Assembly: GCF_900090045.1 (NCBI RefSeq)
Contig: NC_041784.1
Span: 1,309,501-1,373,500, forward strand
DNA length: 64,000 bases
Direction of reading: 5' to 3'
Origin: Plasmodium malariae
Taxonomy: Eukaryota; Apicomplexa; Aconoidasida; Haemosporida; Plasmodiidae
Shown here: piece by piece, positions 1 to 12,616 of the stretch
Numbering within the stretch: position 1 is the first letter of the stretch
How the letters are laid out: every line of letters starts with the position of its first letter
The notes under the pieces: generated by a model
What the model was told of the DNA's origin: nothing
Databases searched by the model: none
The model's input: only the letters and a program-made list of their open reading frames with translations
Made by a program: the position numbers and the translations under genes

Positions 1-721
1 GCGTTTATACGTACTTATGAATGTGTATATATATGTATACATTTACAAACATACACACAGGTAAACGTTTAAGTATTGTATGCAAAATTTTAAGAATTAG
101 GGGGAAGAAAAAAAAGTAAGTGCACAAAATGAAGTAACATGTCACAGTATCATATTATGAAAGTGAGTAACATACATTGCATAATTTTATTTTATTCTTT
201 TTTAAAAAATAAAAATAAAAAAAAAAAAAAAAAAGGAAAAAGAATGAAAAAAGGAAAAAAGAAAGAATGAAAAAAGGAAAAAAGAAAGAATGAAAAAAAG
301 AAGAAAGAATGAAAAAAGGAAAAAAGAAAGAATGAAAAAAAGAAAAAAGAAAGAATGAAAGAAAAAAGAAGAAAAAAAAATTGTAAGGTTAGGTGTTATA
401 TAACAAATGTTTGTAAAAACATAACAGACGAAAAGGTTTGTACAAAATAAAGGAACAAGGAACTTTTAAAGAAAAAAAAGGATTCTTTCTTTTTTTTTTT
501 TTTTTTTTTTTTAAAAATAAATACAATATATTTTCTGGAAATATAACGTGCACACACACTGACACTTTAACAACATTTTATAAGTTCTCAAATAAATTAT
601 GTAAATACTTCAAATAAATTAGGAAAAATTTTCAATATATTACTAATTCAGTATCAATATGTGAACACAGTTCACGGTGCCACAGTACTTTTTAAATTGT
701 CAACACACTGTAAGGTAATAA

Positions 722-756
<35 letters not shown>

Positions 757-1183
757 CATATACATATAATGTACACTTATGCATGATTTACTTGAGAGCA
801 AAAAGAACGTATATGTTAAGCCGCTTTGAAATGAATTCATTCGTATTCTTATTTTGTGTATTTTTTTTTTTTTTTCTCTTACACTCCCAAATATTTTGAT
901 TTCGTTTGCCTGCGATTCGATCTAATTAAAAAAAAATGAAATAAAAAAAAAAAAAAAAAATAAAATAAATGGTAATTGATAAATGATAATATAAATGATA
1001 AATGGCAAAATAAAAAAAAAACAATAAACGTCGATTGGTAAGGATGGGAATATATATCTACACTCATATACGTAGAGCATGTCGATTTGTCAATCCACTT
1101 ATCAGAAAAAAGCTTTTTTTAATAATGGAACACCAAAGTATAAATGTAGCGAGCGAAAAAAGCAGAGCAGATTTATTCTCTTT
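1..1183. other. intergenic, homopolymers and purine-rich tandem repeat
   Basis: I see no convincing coding region here. It holds long A and T runs (about 219-234, 488-512, 722-751, 942-960) and a tandem purine repeat at about 241-370 with a unit near 23 bp (gaatgaaaaaaggaaaaaag plus gaa). Short ORFs on both strands are T-run or A-run translations. Confidence 0.7.
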
Positions 1184-1846
1184 TCATCCTACTAGAGCCA
1201 AAATATTCCTTTCTGTATCGTCCTCAGTGTTTTTGATTGAATTCCTTATCGCTTTCAAATTATTATAAATCTGTTTCAAGTTGTATTTATTTTGCAATTT
1301 CTGAACAGGACAGAAAATATAAAATAAAAGGAATAAATTAAAATAAAATGATAAATTAAAATAAAATGATAAATTAAAATACAATGAATAAATAAACAAA
1401 CAAATTTATAAATTTTGGTGTAATATTGGAACAGTTGGACAATGAAAAAATTAAATATACGAACGCATATTCAACGTTACACGTATCGAAACACAGTGTT
1501 CTTCTTACATATTGCCCAAACGAGTTAACATAACTTTTTGTGTTTTCAATTAAGTTTTCATTGTGTTTTCCTTTCAGCAGCTAAATGGTAGAAGTAAGAA
1601 GAAAAATAGGAATTTGTATAAAATGTGAAAAGAATGGATGACAAAGAAAAAGGGCATACGTTTTTTCCAAAGTGAATTTAACAAAAATGTGTATCACGCT
1701 TATGTTACGTGCATATATGTGTATATATCAACAGATAAAATCATCAGAATAGAAGAATAGTATAAGGGTCTTTATTCTGCTATGAACGCAAAAAGTTATA
1801 TGTTAGCGTGAAATTTTTTCGCAGTTACTGCTAGTAGTTCAATCAT
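1184..1846 (-). CDS. candidate small three-exon gene, unknown function
   Basis: I do not recognise this protein. Three minus-strand exons join in phase: 1846-1829 (MIELLA, donor GTAACT), 1580-1509 (acceptor TTTAG, donor GTAAGA) and 1300-1184 (acceptor TTCAG, stop TAG/TGA-type end at 1184). The predicted product is 68 residues, hydrophilic and probably helical, with the last exon reading KLQNKYNLKQIYNNLK at its start and ending in NILALVG. Exons 2 and 3 are the better supported parts, because they are richer in G+C than the flanks and carry consensus splice sites. The six-codon first exon is the weakest element; a different upstream start is possible. The gene lies just downstream of the large coiled-coil gene on the same strand, so it could also be missing 5' exons. 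No signal peptide or membrane segment is visible. Confidence 0.4.
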
Positions 1847-1887
1847 TTTGTTTTTGCTTCTTTCCACCTAAAAAAAAAAAAAAAAAA

Positions 1888-2016
1888 ATGGATGCATAAA
1901 TGGATGCATAAATGGATGCATAAATGGATGCATAAATGGATGCACAAATGGATGCATAAATGGATGCACAAATGGATGCACAAATGGATGCACAAATGGA
2001 TGTATTAATGGATGAA
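1888..2016. repeat. 12-bp tandem repeat
   Basis: About ten copies of atggatgcataa, with some copies carrying cataa to cacaa changes. It lies between the 3' end of the coiled-coil gene and the small candidate gene. Frames are stopped by TAA in most copies. Confidence 0.9.
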
Positions 2017-2076
2017 TATGTGACAGAAAAGCGTTCTCCAAGTGTATATGTTCAAGGTGAAGCTATCCCTTTTCAT

Positions 2077-4954
2077 TTAAAATAAATAATAAGGGGAAAT
2101 AATCATATTGCATGTATTGCGCTTATTGTACATGTTGTACTTATAGCGCATATTGCGCCATCTTTTTTTATTTTCCAGTTTTCCTAAACCTACTTCTACT
2201 TCGTTAGACAAACTATTTCTTTCCGATATATCACTTCCACTCTCATCAGATGAGGATGAGCAAGACGAAGAGGAATATGATGGTTCATCCTGCGCTTGTA
2301 AACCTCCTTCTTTTGTGTACAATTTATAATTTAATTTTTTTTTTTCCACACTTACATTGTTGGTATTATTAAAGTATATGTCATCTCCCTTAATATTATT
2401 TTTTACCTTATCGACGAAAACTACATCCTAAGGTTGAATATATGCATGAGAGTGTAATCACATGTACGCAGGTACATATGTAAATATGCATAAATGAATA
2501 TATACATGTGCACATCTACTTCTATGCAATTGCAAAGGCATATATGCTTGTGTCTTTGCACCTTTTTACTCCATCAAACCTTTTCATTACTTCTCTCTTT
2601 TTTGTCATTGTCCTTGTCATCACAAAAGCTGCAATTTATATGCTGCAATGGGGAAAAGGTGTTAATTGAGTTAGGATATAATTTACAGTTTTTCTTCTTT
2701 TTTCTTCTTTTTTCCTTTTTTTTTCTTCTTTTTTCCTTTTTTTTGTTTTGTTTATTTTTAATATATTTTGCTTAAGTACTTCGTTCAGGGTGCGCAGCTG
2801 ATCTTCAATAACTTTGATCTGCGGTTGGAAGAAGAAAAAAAAAAAAAAAGAAATAAAAAAAAGGAAAAACAAAAAATAGTTGTGCCCTTTGGCTAACTGG
2901 TAGTTATATTTTATTTTACATTATATTATATTATTCTGCACTGGCATGTTTTATTTTTCTTTTTTCTCTTCGTGTTTACCTTTTCGTGCAACATGTCATG
3001 ATACACCTCACCAGTTTTGTCGTTCAATGATAAGTTACTCACTTCCATCTTTTCATTATTGTTTATGTTCTTATCAGTTGCTGATCTTTCTTCTTCTTTT
3101 TCTTCTTCTTCCTCTTCTTCACCTTCTTCTTCATTTTCTTCTTCATTTTCTTCTTCATTTTCTTCTCTCTTATTAATAGTATTCCCTTTTTTGTTTTTTT
3201 CAACTTGATCTGCAATTTTTCACAAATTAAAAAAAAGGTTTACATTTCGAGCAAGAATATATTATCGTATTGCATTTTGCTTATCTCTTCTGTGTTCGTC
3301 TTATTCTTATTTATATTTCTTTTGTTAGTCGTTTTTTAGTCTTTTTTTTAAATAGCTTTTAAGGGTACCCCTTGGGATGTAAGTCTCATTTTGCGCTTCC
3401 TGCAAGGGTGAAAAGAAAAAAAAAAAAAAATAGCAAGTGCGGACGTGGACATAGTTTTTATGTTTATAAAAAAGAACATGATAATTGTAGAAGTAGTAGT
3501 AGTAATGGTAGTTGTGATAGCAGTTGTAGTGATAGCAGCTGTAGTGATAGCAGCTGTAGTGATAGCAGCTGTAGTGATAGCAGTTGCAGTGATAGCAGCT
3601 GTCGTGATAGCAGTTGTAGTGATAGCAGTTGTAGTGATAGCAGCTGTAGTGATAGCAGTTGTAATAGTGATTATAAACACTGGAAAGTTTCGCTACAAGG
3701 CATTTGAACGGTCGATTGGGAGAACTCACATTATTGAACTGAGAATGCAAGTTACTCAGACATAAAGATAAATTTTTTTTCCTTAAATTTTTCAGCATAA
3801 TAGAGTGCTTATGTAACTCCTCCTCCAGGTGCTGGATGTCCTCTTCCAATATCATTCTCGACGGTTTACAGGAGCTGAAGGCACGAAGAAAAAATAAAAT
3901 GAATAAACAAAACTACTAAATGAAATAAATAAATTAATTAAAATAAAATAAATAAGTAAACTAAAGTAACATGAATACATAGAAGTAAGCATAAAAGATA
4001 TGCAAGCGGGGATGCGCTTGTGATTGCTCTATATATTTAAGAAAAAAAAAAAAAAAAAAATTACCAATGAGGGTCTCTTCTTTTTACGTTAAAAATATGG
4101 GCTTTAATGTTCTTCATCTTTTTTCTCAAATTATTTATTCGGACAACTGTTTGTTTTATCTGCGCATTTTGTCGAGATGCATAAATACGAATGTAGGGGA
4201 GAGTCAAGTTTGTACATGTGTGCACGAGTGTGCTGGTGCATATATTGACTTGAAAAACTAGGCTGAAGATGTGATTTGTAACTCGAGATGGGTAATCTAT
4301 GTATACAACAAACACTGAAACACGCACAAATGAAAAAATGTAATAAATGAGAGTTTCGAAATGATCTACCTCCTCGAAATTTTCTTTGATTATTTCCTCA
4401 AGGCTTGTGACGTACACAAGCTTCTCCTTTTTGGTCTAAAAAAAAAAAAAAAAAAAATACGAAAAAAATATAGAAAGGTATAAAAAGGTAGTGAAAAAAA
4501 GAACATAAAAAGTAACAACGTTTATTTTTTGCATGTTTCGTTTTGTCATTTTGTCCAAATATTTTTTATCATTTTTCCTCAATTTTTTGTCCTTTTTTGC
4601 CGCTCCTTTTATTTTCCTTCCTTACGTAATCATTTTCCACAACAAGAAATTTTATCTTTTCAAAAAATTCCTCAATTAGGTTTTTCAAATTTAAGTAGAA
4701 GATATTTATGGTCTCATGTCCCTGGAAAAAAAAAAAAAAAAGTTATGAACAAGCAAGGTTTATTTGGAACATATATAAATATGAGACCACATCAATAAAC
4801 CAGCATAAGCGGGGAAAATGAAAACATACAAGCGTGCGCTAATTTTCATGGCGTATTTCCTCCATATGTGACATCCATACATATACATAAATAAATATAT
4901 GAATGTAAATATATATGTAAATACAAATGTAAATCTATCTACAAAAATAAATAA

Positions 4955-4987
<33 letters not shown>

Positions 4988-7900
4988 TATATATAAATAA
5001 ATAAATAAATATATATATATATATATCCAATGCACAAGGACCCGTTTTTCCCTCTTCGGCGCGTACCTCTATGATCATATTTTTTGTCTGCATAAATATG
5101 CTATCAATTGCATCCGCTGAAATGTCTGCTCTGTTGAGGTTAAACAGAACCTTGTGATTTATGTTTTCCTTTTCTCTCAACGATTTAATTTCATTTTTAT
5201 ATTTTTCTTTTTCTTCATTCAAATTGATTATCTGCTTGGCAAGTACTTTCTTGACACCATTCAGATCATGACTAGACAAAATTGTTTTTCCTAAAATCTT
5301 CATTTGATTCCTTAATTTTTCATTTTCTCTTTCTAATTTTAAGTTTACTCTTTCATAGTCTAAATTGCTCATTTTCGAGGGGTTATATTCCCCAGGCTTG
5401 CTCTTTGCTAGTTGTTCTCGGAGCCGGTTGCACTCGCTCTGTGCAGCGCAAAAAAAAAAAAAAAAAATAAAATAAATAAGAAATAAAATAAGATTAGCAA
5501 TAGTGATAATAGCAATAATGGAAATAGTAATAGTAATGATGGTAAAATGCATCATTTGCTAGTCGCGCACCCCCAGGTGGGAATGAATACATGTGCACAC
5601 ACATATAAGTCTGCACACGCACACATATAAGTCTGCACACGCACACATATAAGTCTGCACACGCACACATATAAGTCTGCACACGCACATATATAAGTTC
5701 ACACACGCACATGGGCGTTTACGTATCTACACGCGGATTACCTTGTACAACTTGGCTAGCTGATCCAGGTTTTTGTTTTGCTTGCTGATGTCATCTACTC
5801 TGCTGTTGAGTTTCCTGACTTTTTCATTTAATGAAGATACCTCTGATGGTGGGTTTGAATCCTTGTCTGATAATTTACTAGAAGCTTCAGTAGAACATTT
5901 AGTTATATAATTTCTTATCTCATCATTGTACTTTTTTCCTTTCTGTTCATGTATACTGTTATCATATGAAGACATGTAAATGTTATTGGGGTATACAGCC
6001 CCAGCTGATGATGTGGTTACAGTTGTAAAGCCTGTAACCGCATTAGGGGTATTGTTATTTTGTAAAGGGTATCTGTAAGAGACTTCGTGTGTACAAATAG
6101 GTTCATGCTGTTCCAATTGTGATTGCGATTTAGATTTTCCTTCTGATTTTCCCTTTGCTCGTATATGTGCTTCTATCTGAGAATGGGGCATGGATTTCCT
6201 CCTCCTCAGACTTAACCCTTTCAGAGCGGAGACACTCCCATTTTGAGTGCTCAAACATGAACGAGGAGTAAAAGATCTTGTCCTAATAAAAACATTGTTA
6301 GATTTGGGTAGAAATTGCTTATTCATATTTACATCGTTATTATGAAATGCATTTTTGTTTAAACCTTCTAGAGATTTGTTTTTATAAATCAATATTTCCG
6401 TTTTATATTCTTTGGTTGATTGTTGTTTAAGACAATTTTTGGAAGAACTACTACTATTACAGAAGAACCCTTTTTTTTTACTTGATGTACGTGAACTGTT
6501 ATAAAATTTGTTTTTTGTTTTTACACAATTGGAAGATGTTCTTCTATGTGGTATTACCTGAACAATATTTTGTACGTCCATAATTTTGGGGGAACCGTTT
6601 ATACAAACTTGTTTTAGAGGCGTATGAGACATTTGAGGCATTTGAATCGTCTGAGGGGTGTACATGAATGCCTCTGGTGCGATACCAGGTCTTTCCGGCA
6701 TATCTAACTGAACGAAATTATTTCCATAATTGGCAGCATAACTAATACTGTTATTGTTGACGTTGCCCATACCGTTAACACTACTATTACCGTTACTGCT
6801 ACTTCGCGTGACAATATGACTGTGTGCTGGATTCAGAAGAGTGGATATAGGAACCTCCTCGGAAAATGGTGTCTGCCTTGTAGTTACAAACATGTTATTG
6901 TCATTGTAGTTAGTATCCACGTACGGGTAATTCTTAACCATGCTTGTGAATTTCGTTTCGCCCACTTCACTTGTTACAATGTTTGGCATGAACTCAACCT
7001 TATCTTGAACGTTATAAAGAACACCATTTGAATACATGTTATTGTCACAGTGTATTTGCTTTTTATATGGCTGATGGTTATTGTATATGTTGTCATCATT
7101 TGTCAAATTGTCATTGTAGGGACCACTGCTATTAGCACCCTGGTCGGCAAAATACACGTTTCTATGTCCATCTCTATTCAAATGTATGCTACTATTACTA
7201 TACATGTCTTCATTTATGTTTCTGTTTGCGTTTACGTTTTTGTTCATGTTTACGTTTTTGTTCATGTTTACGTTTGTGTTCATGTTTACGTTTGTGTTCA
7301 TGTTTACATTTTTGCTTTTGCTTTTGTTTTTTCCAGTTTTATGTTCATTCTTATATTCGACATTGCTCGGATCACCTCCGTTTTCCATAGGTATATATCC
7401 CTCTGCTTCGTAAACATTGAATCGCTTAGCTGTTTTGTTCTTCGACTGTTTGCTAAATACATGTCTCCCCCTTTGAGCAGTACTCTTTTTGTTTCTCTTC
7501 TCATAGGTAGGTGAATCATCATCAGTATTGAATATTTTGTTTTTTGAATTTTTTATATTTCGTTGTTCTCCATTAGTTATAGAATTGTAGCTATTTTTAT
7601 CTTCTCGAGTTACTATATTCTTTTTACCCAAAAAATTGGGTATGCTCTCAGAATTACTACCATCATTGTTGACATTCATTTTTTTATCTGAACATTGGTT
7701 TGATCTGCTTGACTCTCTCCACACAGGGCTAAATTTATTCAACAACGATGTTGTTAAACTATTTATAATATTGCTTTTTGGTAAATCTATGACTACTTCC
7801 TCTTTTAACCTCTTTGACCTTTTTGAAAATACACCCTTTTTAAAGGCACCACCACTACTGTTACCATTGTCATCATCATCGTACTGAGCTTCATCAACAT

Positions 7901-8246
7901 CGTCATCATACTGAGCTTCATCAACATCGTCATCATACTGAGCTTCATCATCATTTGCTTCGTAGTAGCTTTCCCTTGTACGCTCATTACACTCACCATG
8001 TTGACTACCCCCCCCCTGACAGTTACTTCCAATCTGATTGTCGCATAAAATCATGTGTGTTTGGTTGCTTAGCTGAGTACTGCGCCTATTTCTGTACATA
8101 TCATTTTTCTCATCTGCATCATTTTGTGCAAGTTTTTTTCGAAATTGTACAGGACCAGAATATCCTTTATATAAATTATCCTGTGATAACATTTCGTTTG
8201 GCACACCCAACTTATCGGTGTTACCTTGTTCTTTATGCATTATCAT
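2077..8246 (-). CDS. 11-exon coiled-coil protein, Asn-rich N-terminus, unknown function
   Basis: I do not recognise the family. Exons on the minus strand are 8246-5742, 5438-5067, 4721-4626, 4435-4370, 4159-4065, 3874-3730, 3399-3369, 3209-2980, 2818-2780, 2642-2580 and 2427-2077. All introns are GT-AG and all phases agree, giving 3,993 nt and 1,330 residues. Residues 1 to about 780 are low-complexity: three EAQYDDDVD copies near residue 105-130, NVNMNT/K hexapeptide repeats, and Ser/Asn-rich stretches. From about residue 800 through exon 10 the chain is charged and heptad-like (KLNSRVDDISKQNKNLDQL, then a Leu/Glu/Lys-rich exon 2), so a long coiled coil is likely. Exon 8 carries an EENEEENEEE acidic run. 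The last exon reads through a GTAAGT near 2355, so a further splice cannot be excluded. No transmembrane or signal segment is seen. A structural or cytoskeletal scaffold role is only inference. Confidence 0.83.
3510..3668. repeat. 15-bp tandem repeat inside an intron
   Basis: Roughly ten copies of gtagtgatagcagct with t/c variants. The array lies within intron 6 (3729-3400) of the coiled-coil gene and is open in frame with the flanking exons, encoding His/Tyr/Cys-type pentapeptides on the minus strand. Confidence 0.9.
5596..5700. repeat. 22-bp tandem repeat in intron 1
   Basis: About five copies of acacatataagtctgcac plus acgc, within the 303-bp first intron of the coiled-coil gene. Confidence 0.85.
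7205..7312 (-). repeat. 18-bp coding repeat
   Basis: Six copies of a unit whose plus strand reads ttcatgtttacgtttgtg or a close variant, encoding NVNMNT/NVNMNK on the minus strand inside exon 1 of the coiled-coil gene. A second coding repeat of 27 bp (three copies, EAQYDDDVD) lies at 7871-7951. Confidence 0.9.
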
Positions 8247-8331
8247 GTTAACTGAAATTTAATTTGTTAAGTAAGCTCTTCTTGTTAAATTAGTGTTCAT
8301 TTGAGTAGGTTTTTACTATATTATATTATAC

Positions 8332-8372
<41 letters not shown>

Positions 8373-10290
8373 TTTTTTTTTTTTTTTTGTTTTATTTTCT
8401 TCTGCACTATTCGCGATTATTTCGTTTTGTCTTTTTGAGCGCACATTTATCTGCCGTACTAAGAAGTTTTGCAGGCGTATATGTGCACGTTTATACATAT
8501 GCTCGTTTGTACATGTGTTTACATATGTACATGTATTTACGTTTGTGTGCGCAATATGTTCCCCTTTTTTTCGTTAGAGAAATACATGCACCTGTTTTCA
8601 TACAAAACTTGAAAAGTCATAAAAAGGCACAACAATGCTATGAGGAAAAAAATAGAAACAAAATTAAAATAAAATTTTAAAAGAATCTTTGCATTAAAAT
8701 TGAAGAGGGAGAAAAGACAAAATAAGGCTAAACTGAAAGGCGGAAAAATATTATAAATTTTTCGAATTGTTACAAGGACGTGTATGTGCACGTTTTACCA
8801 AAAAAATAAAAAAAAGAAAAATGGAAAGAAAATAAAAAAATATGCAAAAGTGGATAAAAAGGGTATACTTATGGAATGGGCAAAATGGGTAATAGTTTGT
8901 TGTAAAGGAAGAATTTTACTATCTGACCCCTTCTCTTATGTTTTTATACTAAAGGGAAATTATTACAATTAAAAAAAAAAAAAAAAAAAATATTGTACAG
9001 TACAATACATTACAACTCAGTGCAGTACACATAAATGCGCTTAAGCAGGTGCAAAATATGCAAAAATACATGTGAATACTCGAAAAATCCATAAAATGTA
9101 GGTTTATATAAGTACTTATGTACGATAAGAGTAAAATGATCCATACTTTTTTATGTTTTATTTGATACATTTATGTGAGTTTTAACGATCGCCCATAATT
9201 TGGTGTCCTGACAATGAGGAGGATATTAAACCAACACTTGAGCTGAACCTCTATTTTATTACATTTTATTATAAATCATTATATTCTGTTTCATTTTACC
9301 TGTTTTTATTTTACCTTATTTCATTTTCTCATTTTTTTTTACCAAATGAACAGAACAATGAAATATAAAAAAGGAATAAAAGTTGTCCCTCCTAAGTGCT
9401 ACTCCACTTACGTTCATGAAAAAAATAAAATTGTGTATTCATATTCATCATTTGTCTGCGCAAAATTTATATTTCCCATGGTGGTTTCCGTTTTAGGATA
9501 AAAATATTTTTTTTCTATTGTGCGTTAAAATCAATTAAATTAACAAGTACAGAAAAAATAAAAATAAAAATAAAAAAAGATAAAAATAAACATAAAAATG
9601 AACAAAATTAAAATGAAAATATACATAAAAATGAGCAAAAATAAACATGAAAATATACATAAAAATGAGCAAAAATAAACATGAAAATATACATAAAAAT
9701 GAATAAAAATAAACATGAAATTACACATAAAAATAAATATAATGTATGCGTACACATTCACAATGAATATGTCTAAAGATGTTTCGTGGGGCGCATACAC
9801 AAGATCACATACACATATGTGATATGCATAGGTTTTAACAATATATGTTTCTTATAAATAAAATACATCTTTGTTTAAAAGAAAATAAAATTTCATTGAG
9901 GTATTTTTTTTCTTTTTTTTTGCTGTTATAAAAGCATATAAAGAACAAATAAAGGTAAAAGTTATCATCAGATAATTTTTTGTTCTATGTGCATTTTTTT
10001 TTACAGTGTAATGGATACATGTACATATATATATATATACACACGCATATATATACATATATATATATACACACGCACATATATACATATATATATATAC
10101 ACACGCATATATATACATATATATATATACACACGCACATATATACATATATATATATACACACGCACATATATACATATATATATATACACACGCACAT
10201 ATATACATATATATGCACCTACATATGGGGCATTTTAACGAGGGTGCAAAACCTCACCAGTCAAGTCACTGTCATATAAGACAATTTCCT
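8247..10290. other. intergenic, satellites, possible unassigned short exon
   Basis: It holds a TTA trinucleotide run (8337-8371), a T run, a repeat of about 34 bp at 9590-9735 (aaaaatgagcaaaaataaac plus atgaaaatatacat) and a 30-bp satellite at 10026-10212. One stretch on the minus strand, about 9250-9177, has an acceptor (TTCAG) followed by an open frame LKCWFNILLIVRTPNYG to a TAA. I could not link it to an upstream exon in phase, so it is not called as a gene. Confidence 0.6.
10026..10212. repeat. 30-bp dinucleotide-rich satellite
   Basis: Six copies of atatatatatacacacgcac plus atatatacat. It gives stop-free ORFs in several frames on both strands (YMYICACVYI-type), which are artefacts of the period. 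Confidence 0.95.
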
Positions 10291-10583
10291 TCACTGCATT
10301 GGTTTCTGTTTTAATTTCAATTTTTGTTTTTCCTTTTGCTTCAATTTTTCTTGTTGTTTTTTTTTTAACGTTTCTTCTTTCTCAACAATAGCTATAATAT
10401 CGTCGATTTTTTCCCTCTTTTTTTTTTTCTTTGATTCATTATTTAACAAGAGCTTTAGTTTTTCATTCACGCCAATTACCTGCGGGGAGGGGGGGGAAAG
10501 ATAATTAAAAAAAGAAGGTACATGTATGTAAAAGTTTACATATGTGCATGTTTACTGTAGGTATATACTATATGTACATAAAC

Positions 10584-10633
<50 letters not shown>

Positions 10634-12009
10634 TTGTGAGTGTACAAATTAATACGCTAGTATGTATACAAAATATGCAAGCCTTTTCGCCTGTAACATG
10701 AAGACAAACTGTCCATATTTACATGAGCAACAGAATGGAAATTTTCACTGCGTTGTGCATTATTCCTTTGCCCATTAGTTTGCACATTCGCTCATATATC
10801 GCTCATTTATTCGTTCATTTTTTTTTTTTTCTTTTTTTTTTTTTTTCATTACACTACTGTTTTCTTTGTGTTTTTCACCCAGCTCGCTTTGCGTAACCAC
10901 ATTCAACGCATCGTTCGGCTTGCCTTCCCAATCATCTTCTCTCTTTAGCGAATCATTGATTTCATCTTTTATTTCCTTTTCCTTTTTCTCTTTCTTTTTT
11001 TTTTTTTTTTTTTTTTTTAATTTATCTTGGTTTTCAACATCATGAGGGTTGTTTTCACCTGTACTGTTCAGGTGATTTTGATATATATTTTCCTTGCAAT
11101 GTGCTCCCACTTGTGCTACAATATTTTTACCTTCAGCATCAACATCATTAACGCAATGAATATTGTTTACACTGTCAGAGAAATTCGGTGTGTCGTTTTT
11201 TGTAAATTCTAACAAAATACTCTCAAAAGTATTTTTTTCTCTTTCTTTTTTTGATTTTTTTTTTTTTTTTTTCTGCCTGCTTTTGTTTGCTTGCACTATT
11301 CGCATTGATCGACTTGTTATTATTATTGCTCTTACTTGACTTATTATTACTGTTTATTTTACTACTGCTGTTCGCATTTATTCTATCATTATTCATTTTA
11401 TTGCTTTTTTCCTCATTTTCCCTATGTTCCTCGTCTTCCTCATCATCCTCATTTTCATCATCGTCCTCACTGCTATCTTGTACCTTTTTTTTTTTCTTCT
11501 TTCCCTTTTTTTTTTTTCCATTTCCATTTTTCCCTTCTGCTGAATTCTTATCTTGATTTTGTAGTTTGTCAACTTCATAAAAAAACTCGTCATACTCATC
11601 TACCATGTCAGCCCATGAAGAGTATTTGCTTATCTGAAAAAATTTTCAAATAAATCGTCCTTTATATGCCACACAAGGGGGAAAAAAACACGCACGCTTG
11701 GTATATACGTACGAGCACACAGATATGAGCACATGTACAACTAAATACACACATATATACATGCGCACATATACACACACGTACATACATGCGCAAATAT
11801 ACACACACGTACATACATGCCCACGTACACACACACGTACATACACATGTGCATATATATGTTCTATTCGTTGTTACGTCAAAGGAGAAATTGCTCGCAT
11901 TTTTTTTTTCATTTTCCTTTTTTATTTGGTCTTCTTTCAGTTTCTTCGACTTCCTCTTTATCTTATCTTCTTGTCTTAATATGTGAAACATGTTATTCTT
12001 GGCACTCAT
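10291..12009 (-). CDS. Lys/Asn-rich protein, three exons, frame break at poly(A)
   Basis: Unknown function. Exon 1 is 12009-11878 (44 codons, donor GTAACA). Exon 2 starts at 11633 after TTTTTTCAG and begins ISKYSSWADMVDEYDEFF. The last exon is 10479-10291 after CCCCGCAG, a Lys/Gln-rich helix ending LKQKPMQ. The middle exon is open in one frame down to about 11255 and in another from about 11272 to 10853; the change falls exactly on an 18-base A run (plus-strand T run 11255-11272). The downstream frame (FESILLEFTKNDTPNF and beyond) is clearly coding. A donor GTAATG at 10852 joins it to the last exon in phase 0. Allowing for the frame change, the product is near 366 residues, with an acidic stretch (SSEDDDENEDDEEDEE) and several poly-Lys runs. 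A nuclear or nucleolar location is inferred from composition only. The break may be an assembly indel. Confidence 0.68.
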
Positions 12010-12616
12010 CTTTTCTGAGCACTTTATTAAATAGACTTATATATATATATATATATATATACGTTTGTGCGTATTTGCCTGCACATAAAAAAGAAGAAAT
12101 GAAATAAAAAAAATAAAATAAAAAGATAGCAGCAACGATAATAATAGCAGTAACAATTACAACAGCGTCAGCAACAGTAACGACAATTCACGTGCAAGGA
12201 ATGTTACGTGCGCCCACGCAAAAAAAAAAAAAAAGAAAGAAAGAAAACAAAGAAAGTACTGAAAGTAAAAAATGAAAAGAATGATAAGAAAGAAAGAAAC
12301 AAACAAAGAAACAAAAAAACAAAAAGAACGATATAAAATAAAGAAAATATTCTCTATATTTTACATGTCAACATTTATGCAGATATATTGGTGCATATAT
12401 ACAAACACATAAACGCGCGAATCCATACATGCACACACATATACATATTGTCCGTGTGTAGGTGCCTATACAGTTCGGCGACATTCGCTCATTTTATCGT
12501 ATACAAAAACACATATTGTCATACCTTTGTTCGTAAAATTAGCTGTTCATAGCTGTACATAAAAAAAAAAGAAAAGAAAAGAATACTATCTAACATTAAG
12601 GGTGAAAAAAAGAAAA
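12010..12616. other. divergent intergenic region, no gene seen
   Basis: It lies between the minus-strand Lys-rich gene and the plus-strand candidate at 12617, so it probably carries both promoters. A-rich tracts, a TA run at 12035-12060 and scattered ACATATA microsatellite are all that is visible. Confidence 0.6.

Noticed and set aside
3372..3765. Plus-strand ORFs over the intron 6 array (SCSDSSCSDS, VVVIAAVVIA)
   Set aside because: Antisense to an in-frame intron of a well-supported minus-strand gene; produced by the 15-bp period.
9177..9485. Possible two-exon minus-strand gene (MGNINFAQTNDEYEY and LKCWFNILLIVRT)
   Set aside because: The first piece meets a stop just before the GTAAGT donor, so the exons do not join in phase as the sequence stands.
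9985..10279. ORFs of 65-99 codons on both strands (YMYICACVYI type)
   Set aside because: Pure translation of a 30-bp TA/CA satellite.
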